A DNA stretch of 64,000 bases from Pseudomonas laurylsulfativorans (lineage in GTDB: Bacteria > Pseudomonadota > Gammaproteobacteria > Pseudomonadales > Pseudomonadaceae), in contig NZ_MUJK01000006.1 of NCBI RefSeq assembly GCF_002906155.1, forward strand, positions 186,001 through 250,000, in the 5' to 3' direction. This document shows positions 1 through 8,378 of the stretch, one piece after another (position 1 is the stretch's first letter; each line of letters opens with the position of its first letter). The notes below the pieces were generated by a model. That model had not been told where the DNA came from, made no database searches, and saw only the letters and a list, made by a program, of their open reading frames with translations. The position numbers were made by a program, and so were the translations under genes.

Positions 1-192
1 CAGGGTTATGCCTTTGTCGGGCCTGAGCTGAAAGATCCGAAGTATGTGGGCGAGGGTGCCGGGATTGCCGTGCGCAAGGGCAATACCGAACTGGTCAGCG
101 AGCTGAACACGGCCATTGATGGCATTCGCGCCAATGGTGAGTACCAGAAGATTTCCGAGAAGTATTTCAAGTCTGACATTTACGGCGACTGA
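1..192 (+). CDS. Amino-acid ABC transporter periplasmic binding protein, C-terminal fragment
   Basis: The window opens inside this reading frame; only the last 63 codons are present, ending in TGA at 190-192. The fragment carries the typical end of a Lys/Arg/Orn-type solute-binding protein: a GIAVRKGN strand, then a helix containing LNTAIDGIRANGEYQKI and a terminal SEKYFKSDIYGD. Proteins of this family bind basic amino acids in the periplasm and deliver them to an ABC permease. In P. aeruginosa a binding protein gene (PA3865, from memory) sits beside the dau operon, which fits the neighbouring genes here. Its substrate cannot be decided from this fragment, but arginine or a related amino acid is likely. 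Confidence 0.85.
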   Translation, partial: QGYAFVGPELKDPKYVGEGAGIAVRKGNTELVSELNTAIDGIRANGEYQKISEKYFKSDIYGD

Positions 193-199
193 TAGATCG

Positions 200-276
200 C
201 CATCGCGGGCAAGCCCGCTCTTACATTAATGGATCGGTTTACACCGTACCCTGTGGGAGCGGGCTTACCCGCGATG
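200..276. repeat. Paired REP palindrome, GCGGGC subtype
   Basis: Two arms of about 24 bases (200-223 and 252-276) are near-perfect inverted copies of each other, with cores CATCGCGGGCAAGCCCGCTC and GAGCGGGCTTACCCGCGATG. This is the usual Pseudomonas REP doublet (REPIN-like). It lies between convergent genes, where it could also act as a transcription stop. Confidence 0.85.
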
Positions 277-301
277 AGGCCAGAACAATCCCAGCAAATC
301 T

Positions 302-943
302 TCAGCCCTTCAATTCCTTCAAATGCTTGTACACCGTCGCCCGGCCCATGTTCAGCACATTGGCCACGTAGTTCGATGCGCTTTTGCCTTTGAACGCGCC
401 TTCGGCGTGCAACGCCAGCACCAGTTCACGCTTGTGGTCGCGGGTCAGCAGATTCAGGCTCAGCTGACGTTCCCGTAGCCAGGCATGCAGGAAGGTGTTG
501 ATCCGTTCCTGCCAGTCATCGCGGAACAGTGCGTCCGGTTGCGGGATCAGTTTGGTCGGCGACAGGAACAGATCCAGGGCGGCCTTGGCATTCTCGAACA
601 ATGAAATATTCAGGTTGATGCATAGCACGGCCAGCGGATGACCTTCGCTGTCGCGTAGCACCGTGCTGAGGCTGCGAATCTTCTGACCATCCCAGTTGAG
701 CTTTTCGTACGGCCCGATATTTCGCTCGCTGACATCGTCGCTGAGCATGTCTTCCAGCGCCGAGTCGTCGCCGATTTCCCGCTTGGACAGGTTGTTGGCG
801 ATGTAGTCGACCTTTTGTGTGCGCAGGTCGTGCAGCACTACTTCGGCGTGGGGAAAGAACAGCGTGGCGATGGCATCGGCGATCGCCCGGAAGTTATCCA
901 GCGACGCAGTGTTGGGGGCCGAGTCTTTTTCGGGGGCGTTCAT
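302..943 (-). CDS. dauR: YheO/DauR-type transcriptional regulator (PAS-like domain plus HTH)
   Basis: 213 residues. The N-terminal two thirds are a YheO-like PAS domain (roughly residues 17-125, with LFFPHAEVVLHDLRTQKV and an RDSEGHPLAVLCINLNIS strand pair). A C-terminal helix-turn-helix follows (about 160-213), ending in GRATVYKHLKELKG. This architecture matches DauR, the regulator encoded last in the P. aeruginosa dauBAR operon that controls D-arginine catabolism. Here the gene is likewise last, 90 bases downstream of dauA on the same strand. The start at 943 has a GGAG about 11 bases upstream, slightly long spacing. I infer that it represses the operon and responds to arginine; a candidate operator lies before dauB. 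The assignment rests on domain type and gene order. Confidence 0.88.
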   Translation of the reverse strand: MNAPEKDSAPNTASLDNFRAIADAIATLFFPHAEVVLHDLRTQKVDYIANNLSKREIGDDSALEDMLSDDVSERNIGPYEKLNWDGQKIRSLSTVLRDSEGHPLAVLCINLNISLFENAKAALDLFLSPTKLIPQPDALFRDDWQERINTFLHAWLRERQLSLNLLTRDHKRELVLALHAEGAFKGKSASNYVANVLNMGRATVYKHLKELKG

Positions 944-1033
944 GCAGTGGAACTCCAGGCAGCGTCAGCGCCCCATCAAAGGGGCGCTGAAAGTGTGCCG
1001 TAATCGTGTGGGCGCGTCACCTGAGGATCAGGA

Positions 1034-2161
1034 TCAGCCGAGGCGGGCAGGGGAGAGCATTTCGGCACTCAGGCCGAAACGGCCGAGCGTCTCGGGCAGC
1101 GCCACACCGCGTACCAGCGCAGTACTGGCCTGGCCCATGGCCGGCGAGGTCTGGATGCCGTAACCGCCCTGTGCCGCGACCCAGAACAGCCCCGGCACCT
1201 GTGGATCGAAACCGGACAGCAGGTCGCCATCGCTGACGAAGCTGCGCAAGCCGGCCCAGGTGCGGGTCGGGCGGCGAATGGTCAGGGTCGTGGCTTCTTC
1301 GATCTGGTAGATGCCCATGGCAATGTCCAGCTCTTCGGGCTGTACGTCGTGGGGTTCCACCGGGTCGGCGTTGGCCGGCGAACCGAGGAACATGCCGGCG
1401 TCGGGTTTCATGTAGAAGGATTCGTCGAGGCTGACCAGCATCGGCCAATGGTGGATGTCCACGCCCTCCGGGCCGGCGAAGATGAACGCGGCACGGCGTT
1501 TGGGTTGCAGGCCCAGTGGTTTCGCGCCGGCCAATTCACCGATCTTGTCGGCCCAGGCGCCGGCGGCGTTGATGATGATCGGCGCGCTGAATGTCTGGCT
1601 GCCGGTCTGGACGTGCCAGACACCTTGATCATCGCGGCTCAGGCTGACGACTTCGCTGTCGGTATGCACTTCACCCTGGTTGCGGCGGATTCCGCGCAGG
1701 TAGCCTTGGTGCAGGGCATCAGTGTCGATGTCGGTCGCCGTCGGATCGTAGATGGCACCGTGGACTTTTTCCCGACGCAGGACGGGTACCAGTGCGCAGG
1801 CCTCGTCGGTGCTGAGTAATTGCATCTCCGGCACGGTGGCTTTCGCGCTCTGGTATTGCCTGTTCAGTTCATCCGGATCGCCAGTGAGATCCACGGTCAT
1901 CTCGCCGCGCGGGGTCAGCAGCGGGTGTTCGCAGAAGCCAACGGGCGGGTTGTCAAAAAAGTCGCGGCTGGCCAGGGTCAATGCCCGTACTTGCGGGGTG
2001 CCGTAGGCGGCGGTGTACAACGCAGCCGACCGACCGGTGGAGTGATAGGCCGGATGGGATTCGCGTTCGAGTACGATCACGCGGCCATGCTGCGACAGCC
2101 AGAAACCCGTGGAAGCGCCGGCAATGCCGCCGCCGATGATGATGAAGTCTGCCTGGCTCAT
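1034..2161 (-). CDS. dauA: FAD-dependent D-arginine dehydrogenase (catabolic)
   Basis: 375 residues from the ATG at 2161, preceded by AGGAG at good spacing; a start 7 codons upstream is open but lacks this site. The protein is a DAO-family flavoenzyme with the dinucleotide motif IIGGGIAGAS at residues 7-16, the family signatures YHSTGRSAA and LQPKRRAAF, and the C-terminal AAQGGYGIQTSPAMG that contacts FAD. It resembles P. aeruginosa DauA along its whole length. DauA oxidises D-arginine (and other D-amino acids) to 2-ketoarginine and ammonia. Its product is the substrate of DauB, so the two enzymes together convert D-arginine to L-arginine. It lies between dauB and dauR in one transcription unit. 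Confidence 0.93.
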   Translation of the reverse strand: MSQADFIIIGGGIAGASTGFWLSQHGRVIVLERESHPAYHSTGRSAALYTAAYGTPQVRALTLASRDFFDNPPVGFCEHPLLTPRGEMTVDLTGDPDELNRQYQSAKATVPEMQLLSTDEACALVPVLRREKVHGAIYDPTATDIDTDALHQGYLRGIRRNQGEVHTDSEVVSLSRDDQGVWHVQTGSQTFSAPIIINAAGAWADKIGELAGAKPLGLQPKRRAAFIFAGPEGVDIHHWPMLVSLDESFYMKPDAGMFLGSPANADPVEPHDVQPEELDIAMGIYQIEEATTLTIRRPTRTWAGLRSFVSDGDLLSGFDPQVPGLFWVAAQGGYGIQTSPAMGQASTALVRGVALPETLGRFGLSAEMLSPARLG

Positions 2162-2194
2162 GAACGTCTCCTGATAGGGCACAAATGGGTAGGC

Positions 2195-2286
2195 CCTGTA
2201 GGAGCCGACTTGCTGGCGATAGCATCACCGCGGTTTATCTGATGGACCGCGGCGTCTGCATCGCTGGCAAGCCAGCTCCTACAGGG
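2195..2286. repeat. REP-like inverted repeat between dauB and dauA
   Basis: Outer arms CCTGTAGGAGCCGACTTGCTGGCGAT (start) and its near-complement ending AGCTCCTACAGG (end) form a long imperfect hairpin. Inside it lies a second short palindrome, CCGCGG...CCGCGG. It sits within the dau operon, where such hairpins often alter mRNA stability, so dauA may be expressed at a different level from dauB. Confidence 0.75.
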
Positions 2287-2295
2287 TTTGTGGCG

Positions 2296-3240
2296 TTAAC
2301 GCTGCAGGCGATAGATCGCATTGGCCAGCGCAATGTCTTCCAAACCCAGGCCGATGGAGCGGAAGAACACGTGGCGGTCGTAACCGGGGCGCTGTACTTT
2401 CTCGCTGATCAAGTCGGGCAGGTCGCCGACAATCGCGCCCTTGTCCCAGCCATGCTGTTCAGTGGCGATCAGCATTTCACCGGCCGAGCCCGGAGTGGTC
2501 AGGCGATAGTCGCAGAACACTTGCATGTCGTTGAGGCTCTGCGGCGGCACTTCGTGAGCGCGCGGCGCGTTGGTGCTGATGGAGGTGATCAGCGCCGGTT
2601 TGCTCAGGCTTGTCGGGTCGATCACCGGGCCTGCGGACGAGGTGCAGAGCATGATTACGTCGGCTTCCTGAACGGCGGCCTCGCGACTGTCGACGATGTT
2701 CAGGCGTGGTTCGATGTTTTTCAGCCGGCCAACGGTGTCAGGGTCGTCGCTCAGGTTCGGCGCGTACAGGCTGATGCTCTGCCAGTCGCGCAGGCCTTTC
2801 ACGTAATGCAGGTGCGCCTGGGCCACTTTGCCGCTGCCGATGATGGCCAGGCGATTGGCTGTGAGCGGCGCGAGGGCGTCGACCGCTACGGCGGTGGTCG
2901 CGGCGGTGCGTGCCGTGGTCAGTTCGCCCGCATCGCACAGCAACAGCGGCTGGCCGGTTTGCATCGACATCAGCAAGGTCCACGCCGTCACCAATGGTCC
3001 CTGCTCACGGACGATGTATGGCGAAGTCTTGATCCCGTACACGCCGTCTTCGGCCAACACACCCAGGTAGTTGATGAAGTCACCGGCGCCCTGTGGGAAC
3101 TCCACCAGTTGCTGCGCCGGTTGCACGGCTTGCCCGGTCGCCAGGTCACGGAACATTTTGCGCAGGATCTGCGGTACATCGACCTGCGCCAACAGCTCGC
3201 GAGCCTGGGCTTGGGTGATCACTTGGGGCGTACTGGACAT
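2296..3240 (-). CDS. dauB: L-arginine dehydrogenase, ornithine cyclodeaminase/mu-crystallin family
   Basis: 314 residues, the usual family length. A Rossmann fold lies in the middle (LAIIGSGKVAQAHLHYV, about residues 128-144), and family signatures occur before it (GVYGIKTSPYIV, SMQTGQPLLLCDAGELTTARTAA) and after it (DVIMLCTSSAGPVID). In P. aeruginosa DauB is the NAD(P)H-dependent anabolic enzyme that reductively aminates 2-ketoarginine to L-arginine, completing the conversion begun by DauA. It is the first gene of the dauB-dauA-dauR unit, behind a recognisable promoter with an overlapping inverted repeat. On sequence alone it could be an ornithine cyclodeaminase; the dauA neighbour decides the call. 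Confidence 0.9.
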   Translation of the reverse strand: MSSTPQVITQAQARELLAQVDVPQILRKMFRDLATGQAVQPAQQLVEFPQGAGDFINYLGVLAEDGVYGIKTSPYIVREQGPLVTAWTLLMSMQTGQPLLLCDAGELTTARTAATTAVAVDALAPLTANRLAIIGSGKVAQAHLHYVKGLRDWQSISLYAPNLSDDPDTVGRLKNIEPRLNIVDSREAAVQEADVIMLCTSSAGPVIDPTSLSKPALITSISTNAPRAHEVPPQSLNDMQVFCDYRLTTPGSAGEMLIATEQHGWDKGAIVGDLPDLISEKVQRPGYDRHVFFRSIGLGLEDIALANAIYRLQR

Positions 3241-3263
3241 GGTCGGCTCCGGAGCTGAAAGTA

Positions 3264-3304
3264 AACTAATTTGTCTATTATGGACTTTTAGTTGTCGCTA
3301 GCAA
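3264..3304 (-). promoter_or_regulatory. Promoter and candidate DauR operator upstream of dauB
   Basis: Reading the minus strand, TTGCTA (plus coordinates 3299-3304) and CATAAT (3277-3282) are separated by 16 bases, a plausible sigma-70 promoter 37 bases before dauB. An imperfect inverted repeat with outer arms AACTAA (3264-3269) and TAGTT (3289-3293) and inner arms GTC/GAC covers the -10 box, as expected for a repressor site. That DauR is the protein that binds it is inference. Confidence 0.5.
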
Positions 3305-3332
3305 GCACCTGTTGAAACGCCGGGCGAAAAAA

Positions 3333-3359
3333 AAGCGCAGTCCGTTTCCGGCTGCGCTT
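3333..3359 (-). terminator. Rho-independent terminator of rhlB
   Basis: Stem AAGCGCAG/CTGCGCTT with an 11-base loop. On the minus strand it is followed by a run of U (plus-strand A run at 3327-3334), 17 bases after the rhlB stop. Confidence 0.85.
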
Positions 3360-3375
3360 CTCTTTTCAGCGTCGC

Positions 3376-4866
3376 TTAATGAGGACGCTTGCGCTCCACG
3401 GCCCGCAACAGATGCGTCGGTGGCGTTTCACAGCTGATCTTGCGCCCCAGCTTTTCTTCGATGGACGGTAGCTGATAGGAGTCGTCTTCACCGGCAAAGC
3501 TGATGGATACGCCGTCGGCACCCGCACGCCCGGTACGCCCGATGCGGTGCACGTAGTCGTCCGGCACTTCCGGCAGGGTGAAGTTGATCACGTGGCTGAT
3601 GCCGTCGATGTGGATGCCGCGACCGGCCACGTCGGTGGCGACCAGCACACGAATCTTGCCTTCGCGGAAACCTTCCAGGGTCTTGATGCGCTTGTGTTGC
3701 GGTACGTCGCCGGACAGTTGCGCGGCATTGATGCCGTCGCGGACCAGGCGTTCTTCGATGCGCCGCACTTCGTCCTTGCGGTTGGCGAACACGATCACCC
3801 GCTCCCAGCCGTTGTCGTTGACCAGGTTGTAGAGCAGTTTGTACTTGTCGGCACCGGCCACCGCGTAGATGTGCTGTTCGACGTTTTCGTTGGCCACATT
3901 CTGCGACTCGATCTCGACGATGGCCGGGTCGGTGGTCCATTGCTTGGCCAGGTTCATCACGTCTTCGGTGAAGGTCGCGGAGAACAACAGCGTCTGTCGC
4001 TCGTTTTTCGGCGGCGTCTGGCGAATGATCTGGCGCACTTGCGGAATGAAGCCCATGTCGAGCATGCGGTCGGCTTCGTCCAGCACCATGACTTCGACCA
4101 TGTCCAGATGCACGTCGCCGCGCTGGTTGAAGTCCAGCAGGCGGCCGGGTGTGGCCACGAGGATGTCGCAGTGACGGGCTTCTAGGTGCTTGAGTTGCTT
4201 GTCGAAGTCCATGCCGCCGACGAACGTCATGACGTTCAGGCCGGTGTACTTGGTCAGGTCGGCGGCGTCCTTGGCGATCTGCACCACCAGCTCCCGGGTC
4301 GGCGCGATGATCAGCGCCCGTGGCTCACCCATGTAGCGCTCTTTCGGCGGCGGGGTTTGCAGCAGCTGGGTGATGATCGAGATCAGGAACGCAGCGGTTT
4401 TGCCGGTACCGGTCTGGGCGCGGCCGATAGCGTCTTTGCCCGCGAGGGTGAAGCCCAGCACCTGGGCCTGGATCGGCGTGCAATACGGGAAGCCCAGGTC
4501 CTGGATGGCGTGCATCAGTTCAGGGGCGAGTTTGAAATCGTGGAAGCGGGTTTTACCTTCCTGGGGTTCGACGACGAAGTCTTCGAGTTTCCATGGGATG
4601 ACCGGCGCCTTGGGCTTGGGTTCGCGGCGTGGTTTGGCGGGTTTCGGCGTTTCGCTGCGCGGCTGCTCCGGGGCTGTTACTGCCTCAGGCTGGGCAACTT
4701 CTGCGGTCTTTGGCTCATGCTTGGGTGCCGCTGTGGTGGCGGCCCGTTCAGACTGATTACCGTCGGTGCGGTGGCTGGGAGCGTGAGACGCAGCGTTGGG
4801 AACTGGCGCGAGTTGCTCAGTCTCGCTTTTACCGAACATTTTCTTGAGTGCTTTGAGCACGGTCAT
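3376..4866 (-). CDS. rhlB: ATP-dependent DEAD-box RNA helicase RhlB
   Basis: 496 residues. After a Q-motif region (FHDFKLAPELMHAIQDLGF) come motif I AQTGTGKT, Ia PTRELV, motif II DEAD, motif III SAT and motif VI HRIGRTGR, in the right order. The first ~95 residues are a low-complexity tail rich in Pro, Ala, Lys and Glu that Enterobacteria RhlB lacks, so the protein is about 75 residues longer than E. coli RhlB. RhlB unwinds structured RNA, classically with RNase E in the degradosome; whether the long N-terminal tail contacts a partner here is unknown. It is a monocistronic gene with its own terminator, upstream of (and same strand as) the dau operon. Confidence 0.92.
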   Translation of the reverse strand: MTVLKALKKMFGKSETEQLAPVPNAASHAPSHRTDGNQSERAATTAAPKHEPKTAEVAQPEAVTAPEQPRSETPKPAKPRREPKPKAPVIPWKLEDFVVEPQEGKTRFHDFKLAPELMHAIQDLGFPYCTPIQAQVLGFTLAGKDAIGRAQTGTGKTAAFLISIITQLLQTPPPKERYMGEPRALIIAPTRELVVQIAKDAADLTKYTGLNVMTFVGGMDFDKQLKHLEARHCDILVATPGRLLDFNQRGDVHLDMVEVMVLDEADRMLDMGFIPQVRQIIRQTPPKNERQTLLFSATFTEDVMNLAKQWTTDPAIVEIESQNVANENVEQHIYAVAGADKYKLLYNLVNDNGWERVIVFANRKDEVRRIEERLVRDGINAAQLSGDVPQHKRIKTLEGFREGKIRVLVATDVAGRGIHIDGISHVINFTLPEVPDDYVHRIGRTGRAGADGVSISFAGEDDSYQLPSIEEKLGRKISCETPPTHLLRAVERKRPH

Positions 4867-4964
4867 CTCATCAATTGGTTAAGGAATGTACGCCGGCCAG
4901 TGTAATGCAAGAATCGGGCGCGGCGTAGTGGGATGGATCAAAGGGTGTTTTTAAACCTGAGTGT

Positions 4965-5621
4965 TCAACGCAGGCGCTCGGAGAGCCAGGTGCCGATATC
5001 ACGAATCTCCTCGGGTAACACTTCGTGACCCATTGGGTATTCCTGCCATGTCACGGTGACACCACGCTGCTTCAAATGCTCGTAGGCGCTGCGTCCCATC
5101 GAGTTTTGCACTACATCGTCGTATTGGCCGTGCATCGACAGTACCGGAGTGCGCTGCTGGCTGGCGGACAGTTCCAGTTGGTCGCTGAAGGTCGGTGCAT
5201 AAGTAGAAAGGGCAACGACGCCACCCAGTGGTCCCTGCCACTTCAGAAACGCGGTGTGGAACACCACGGCGCCGCCTTGGGAAAAACCTGCCAGGAAAAT
5301 CCGCGAGGCGTCTATTCCGATGGCTCGCTGGGTGTCGATCAATTTGATGACCCTGTCCGACGACTCTTCCAGTTGCTCGCGGTTGATCGCGCGCGCGGGG
5401 CTCATGGCCAATATGTCGTACCAGCTCGGCATCTCGTATCCGCCATTGATGGTGACGGCGCAGGTGGGGGCCTGAGGGAGAACGAAGCGGGTGGTCAGCA
5501 ATGTTTCCTGCAACGCTTCGGCCACTGGCAGGAAGTCGTAGCGATCGGCGCCCAGGCCGTGCAGCCAGATAACGCAGGCGTCTGCGGGCTTGACGGGTTC
5601 AAGAATCAGGGGCTCGGTCAT
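4965..5621 (-). CDS. Carboxylesterase / acyl-protein thioesterase family hydrolase
   Basis: 218 residues, the normal size for this alpha/beta-hydrolase family. The nucleophile elbow GFSQGG (near residue 114), the oxyanion region IWLHGLGADRYDF near the start, and late Asp (GQYDDVV) and His (YPMGHEV) supply the Ser-Asp-His triad. P. fluorescens esterase II of this type hydrolyses short acyl esters, and homologues remove acyl groups from lysophospholipids or proteins. There is no signal peptide, so it is cytoplasmic. It ends about 100 bases before rhlB starts and may be transcribed with it. The natural substrate is unknown. Confidence 0.88.
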   Translation of the reverse strand: MTEPLILEPVKPADACVIWLHGLGADRYDFLPVAEALQETLLTTRFVLPQAPTCAVTINGGYEMPSWYDILAMSPARAINREQLEESSDRVIKLIDTQRAIGIDASRIFLAGFSQGGAVVFHTAFLKWQGPLGGVVALSTYAPTFSDQLELSASQQRTPVLSMHGQYDDVVQNSMGRSAYEHLKQRGVTVTWQEYPMGHEVLPEEIRDIGTWLSERLR

Positions 5622-6089
5622 GTCTGCTCCAATGTTGTGCGTGCGCGCTCATTAAGTGCGTGGTCGGAGTGCGCGTCTGGTTGATCAGTTACGAAGATGT
5701 CGCAAGGTTACAAGTTTTGCTATTGACCTGCAGCTGAACCGCTTCGGAGGGCGGTGTGGTACGGGCTTTGCTATGGCGAAGTCTGTATGAAAAATCCCAC
5801 GTCTGTCGGTAACACTATCAGGCCAAGGTTATTAGTGGGATTGAAAAGAATCCGGTGATGGATGTTCGCCAAGGGCCGCTACGGGGCTTCGCGAACGTGA
5901 AAGGGCTACAGCCCGTTCGGCCGACTGGTGAGAGTGAGTTTTCCATGATGTGGATTTTCTCCTACTAGACTCATAGCTAACGTCTTACGTCGGTTGACCC
6001 CAAAACAAGCCAACTCGGGTCAACTACGCCTCATAAGGGTGCGACAGGACTCACGCTCCGACACAACAAGAGCAAAACTGGAGGTTTGA
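5622..6089. other. Divergent intergenic region upstream of aapJ
   Basis: 468 bases without a gene between the esterase (minus) and aapJ (plus). It holds an inverted repeat AATCCCAC (5793-5800) / GTGGGATT (5835-5842) with a 34-base loop, and the aapJ ribosome-binding site (CTGGAGG just before 6090). The aap promoter must lie here, but no site stands out clearly enough to name. Confidence 0.5.
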
Positions 6090-7121
6090 ATGAAGATGTT
6101 GAAATCCACCCTGGCTATCGTGACTGCAGCCGCAGTACTCGGTGTCAGCGGGTTTGCCCAGGCGGGTGCAACCCTGGATGCAGTGATGAAGAAAGGTTTC
6201 GTGCAGTGTGGCGTCAGCGATGGCCTGCCAGGCTTCTCGGTTCCGGATTCCACCGGCAAGATCGTTGGTATCGATGCTGACTACTGCCGCGCAGTAGCGG
6301 CTGCTGTCTTCGGCGACGCGACCAAGGTCAAGTTCAGCCAGTTGAACGCCAAGGAGCGCTTCACCGCGCTGCAATCCGGCGAAATCGACATCCTGTCGCG
6401 CAACACCACCATGACCAGTTCCCGTGATGCGGGCATGGGCCTGAAATTCCCGGGCTTCATCACTTACTACGACGGCATCGGCTTCCTGGTAAACAACAAG
6501 CTGGGCGTCAAGAGCGCCAAGGAACTGGACGGTGCAACCATCTGCATCCAGGCCGGTACCACTACTGAACTGAACGTTTCCGACTACTTCCGCGGCAACG
6601 GCCTGAAATACACCCCGATCACTTTCGACACCTCCGACGAAAGCGCCAAGTCGCTGGAATCCGGTCGTTGCGACGTACTGACCTCCGACAAATCCCAGCT
6701 GTTCGCCCAGCGCAGCAAGCTGGCTTCGCCGAAGGACTACGTCGTTCTGCCGGAAACCATTTCCAAGGAACCTCTGGGCCCGGTCGTACGTAATGGCGAC
6801 GACGAGTGGCTGGCCATCGTGCGCTGGACTGGCTACGCCATGCTCAACGCTGAAGAGGCCGGCATCACTTCGAAGAACGTCGAAGCCGAAGCCAAGGGCA
6901 CCAAAAACCCTGACGTTGCCCGTCTGCTGGGTACCGACGGTGAATACGGCAAAGACCTGAAAGTGAAGAAAGACTGGGTCGTGCAGATCATCAAACAAGT
7001 GGGTAACTACGGCGAAGTGTTCGAGAAAAACCTCGGCAAGAGCACTCCGCTGGAAATCGACCGCGGGCTGAACGCTCTGTGGAACGCTGGCGGCATTCAA
7101 TACGCACCACCAGTGCGCTGA
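6090..7121 (+). CDS. aapJ: General L-amino acid ABC transporter, periplasmic binding protein
   Basis: 343 residues with a clear signal peptide, cut after FAQA (residue 25). The mature part carries the AapJ/PEB1-type signatures GFVQCGVSDGLPGFS, DYCRAVAAAVFGD and GEIDILSRNTT. The protein captures many L-amino acids (acidic, basic and neutral in Rhizobium) for import by AapQMP. It is first in a four-gene operon whose members are all present in order, with 65 bases to aapQ. A strong GGAGG ribosome-binding site precedes the ATG. Confidence 0.95.
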   Translation: MKMLKSTLAIVTAAAVLGVSGFAQAGATLDAVMKKGFVQCGVSDGLPGFSVPDSTGKIVGIDADYCRAVAAAVFGDATKVKFSQLNAKERFTALQSGEIDILSRNTTMTSSRDAGMGLKFPGFITYYDGIGFLVNNKLGVKSAKELDGATICIQAGTTTELNVSDYFRGNGLKYTPITFDTSDESAKSLESGRCDVLTSDKSQLFAQRSKLASPKDYVVLPETISKEPLGPVVRNGDDEWLAIVRWTGYAMLNAEEAGITSKNVEAEAKGTKNPDVARLLGTDGEYGKDLKVKKDWVVQIIKQVGNYGEVFEKNLGKSTPLEIDRGLNALWNAGGIQYAPPVR

Positions 7122-7186
7122 TGGTTCTATCACCCGGTGGGCCAACCACCGGGTGATGTTCTGTTCCATTATTTCCGGGGCACTTC

Positions 7187-8368
7187 ATGCAAAATTCAAT
7201 CGGCGCACCAAAGCAGAGGCTCAGCCTCAGCGATCCACGAGTGCGTGCGTGGCTATTCCAGATCATCACCATTATCGCGGTGGTCTCGCTGGGCTGGTAT
7301 CTGTTCGATAACACCCAGACCAACCTTCAGCACCGGGGCATTACCTCCGGTTTCGACTTTCTGGAGCGCAGTGCCGGTTTCGGCATCGCTCAACACCTGA
7401 TCGACTACACCGAAGCAGACACTTACGCACGGGTGTTTGTCATCGGCCTGCTCAACACCTTGCTGGTGACCTTTATCGGCGTGATCCTGGCGACGATCCT
7501 CGGCTTCATCGTCGGTGTGGCACGGCTGTCGAAGAACTGGATCATCGCCAAGCTGGCGACGGTGTATGTGGAAGTCTTCCGCAACATTCCGCCGCTGCTG
7601 CAAATCCTGTTCTGGTACTTCGCGGTGTTCCTGACCATGCCGGGGCCGCGTAACAGTCACAACTTCGGTGACACCTTCTTTGTCAGCAGCCGTGGCCTAA
7701 ACATGCCGGCGGCGTTGATGGCGGACGGCTTCTGGCCGTTTGTGGCCAGCGTTGTGGTGGCTATTGTCGCCATCGTGCTGATGAACCGCTGGGCCACCAA
7801 GCGCTTCGAAGCCACCGGTGTGCCGTTCCACAAGTTCTGGACCGGCCTGGCGCTGTTCCTGGTGATCCCGGCCTTGTGCGCGCTGATCTTCGGCGCACCG
7901 GTGCACTGGGAAATGCCGAAGCTGCAAGGCTTCAACTTCGTCGGCGGTTGGGTGTTGATCCCGGAACTGCTGGCCCTGACCCTGGCCCTGACCGTGTACA
8001 CCGCGGCGTTCATCGCCGAGATCGTCCGTTCGGGCATCAAGTCGGTCAGCCATGGCCAGACCGAAGCGGCGCACTCACTCGGCCTGCGCAACGGCCCGAC
8101 CCTGCGCAAGGTGATCATCCCGCAAGCACTGCGCGTGATCATTCCACCGCTGACCAGCCAATACCTGAACCTTGCGAAGAACTCCTCGCTGGCGGCCGGT
8201 ATCGGTTATCCGGAAATGGTCTCGCTGTTTGCCGGGACCGTGCTCAACCAGACCGGCCAGGCGATCGAGGTGATTGCGATCACCATGAGCGTGTACCTGG
8301 CGATCAGTATCAGCATTTCCCTGCTGATGAACTGGTACAACAAGCGCATTGCGCTGATCGAGCGGTAA
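7187..8368 (+). CDS. aapQ: General L-amino acid ABC transporter, permease subunit
   Basis: 393 residues, the usual length for AapQ. Several hydrophobic segments are visible, the first at about residues 25-43 (AWLFQIITIIAVVSLGWYL). The HisMQ-type permease core appears as VEVFRNIPPLLQILFWYF. Near the end is the EAA coupling loop that contacts the ATPase (GQTEAAHSLGLRNGPTLRKV, then a conserved IIPQALRVIIPP). It pairs with AapM to form the inner-membrane channel. The large insert between the first two helices of the core is normal for this subfamily. Confidence 0.95.
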   Translation: MQNSIGAPKQRLSLSDPRVRAWLFQIITIIAVVSLGWYLFDNTQTNLQHRGITSGFDFLERSAGFGIAQHLIDYTEADTYARVFVIGLLNTLLVTFIGVILATILGFIVGVARLSKNWIIAKLATVYVEVFRNIPPLLQILFWYFAVFLTMPGPRNSHNFGDTFFVSSRGLNMPAALMADGFWPFVASVVVAIVAIVLMNRWATKRFEATGVPFHKFWTGLALFLVIPALCALIFGAPVHWEMPKLQGFNFVGGWVLIPELLALTLALTVYTAAFIAEIVRSGIKSVSHGQTEAAHSLGLRNGPTLRKVIIPQALRVIIPPLTSQYLNLAKNSSLAAGIGYPEMVSLFAGTVLNQTGQAIEVIAITMSVYLAISISISLLMNWYNKRIALIER

Positions 8369-8378
8369 GGAAAAGCGC

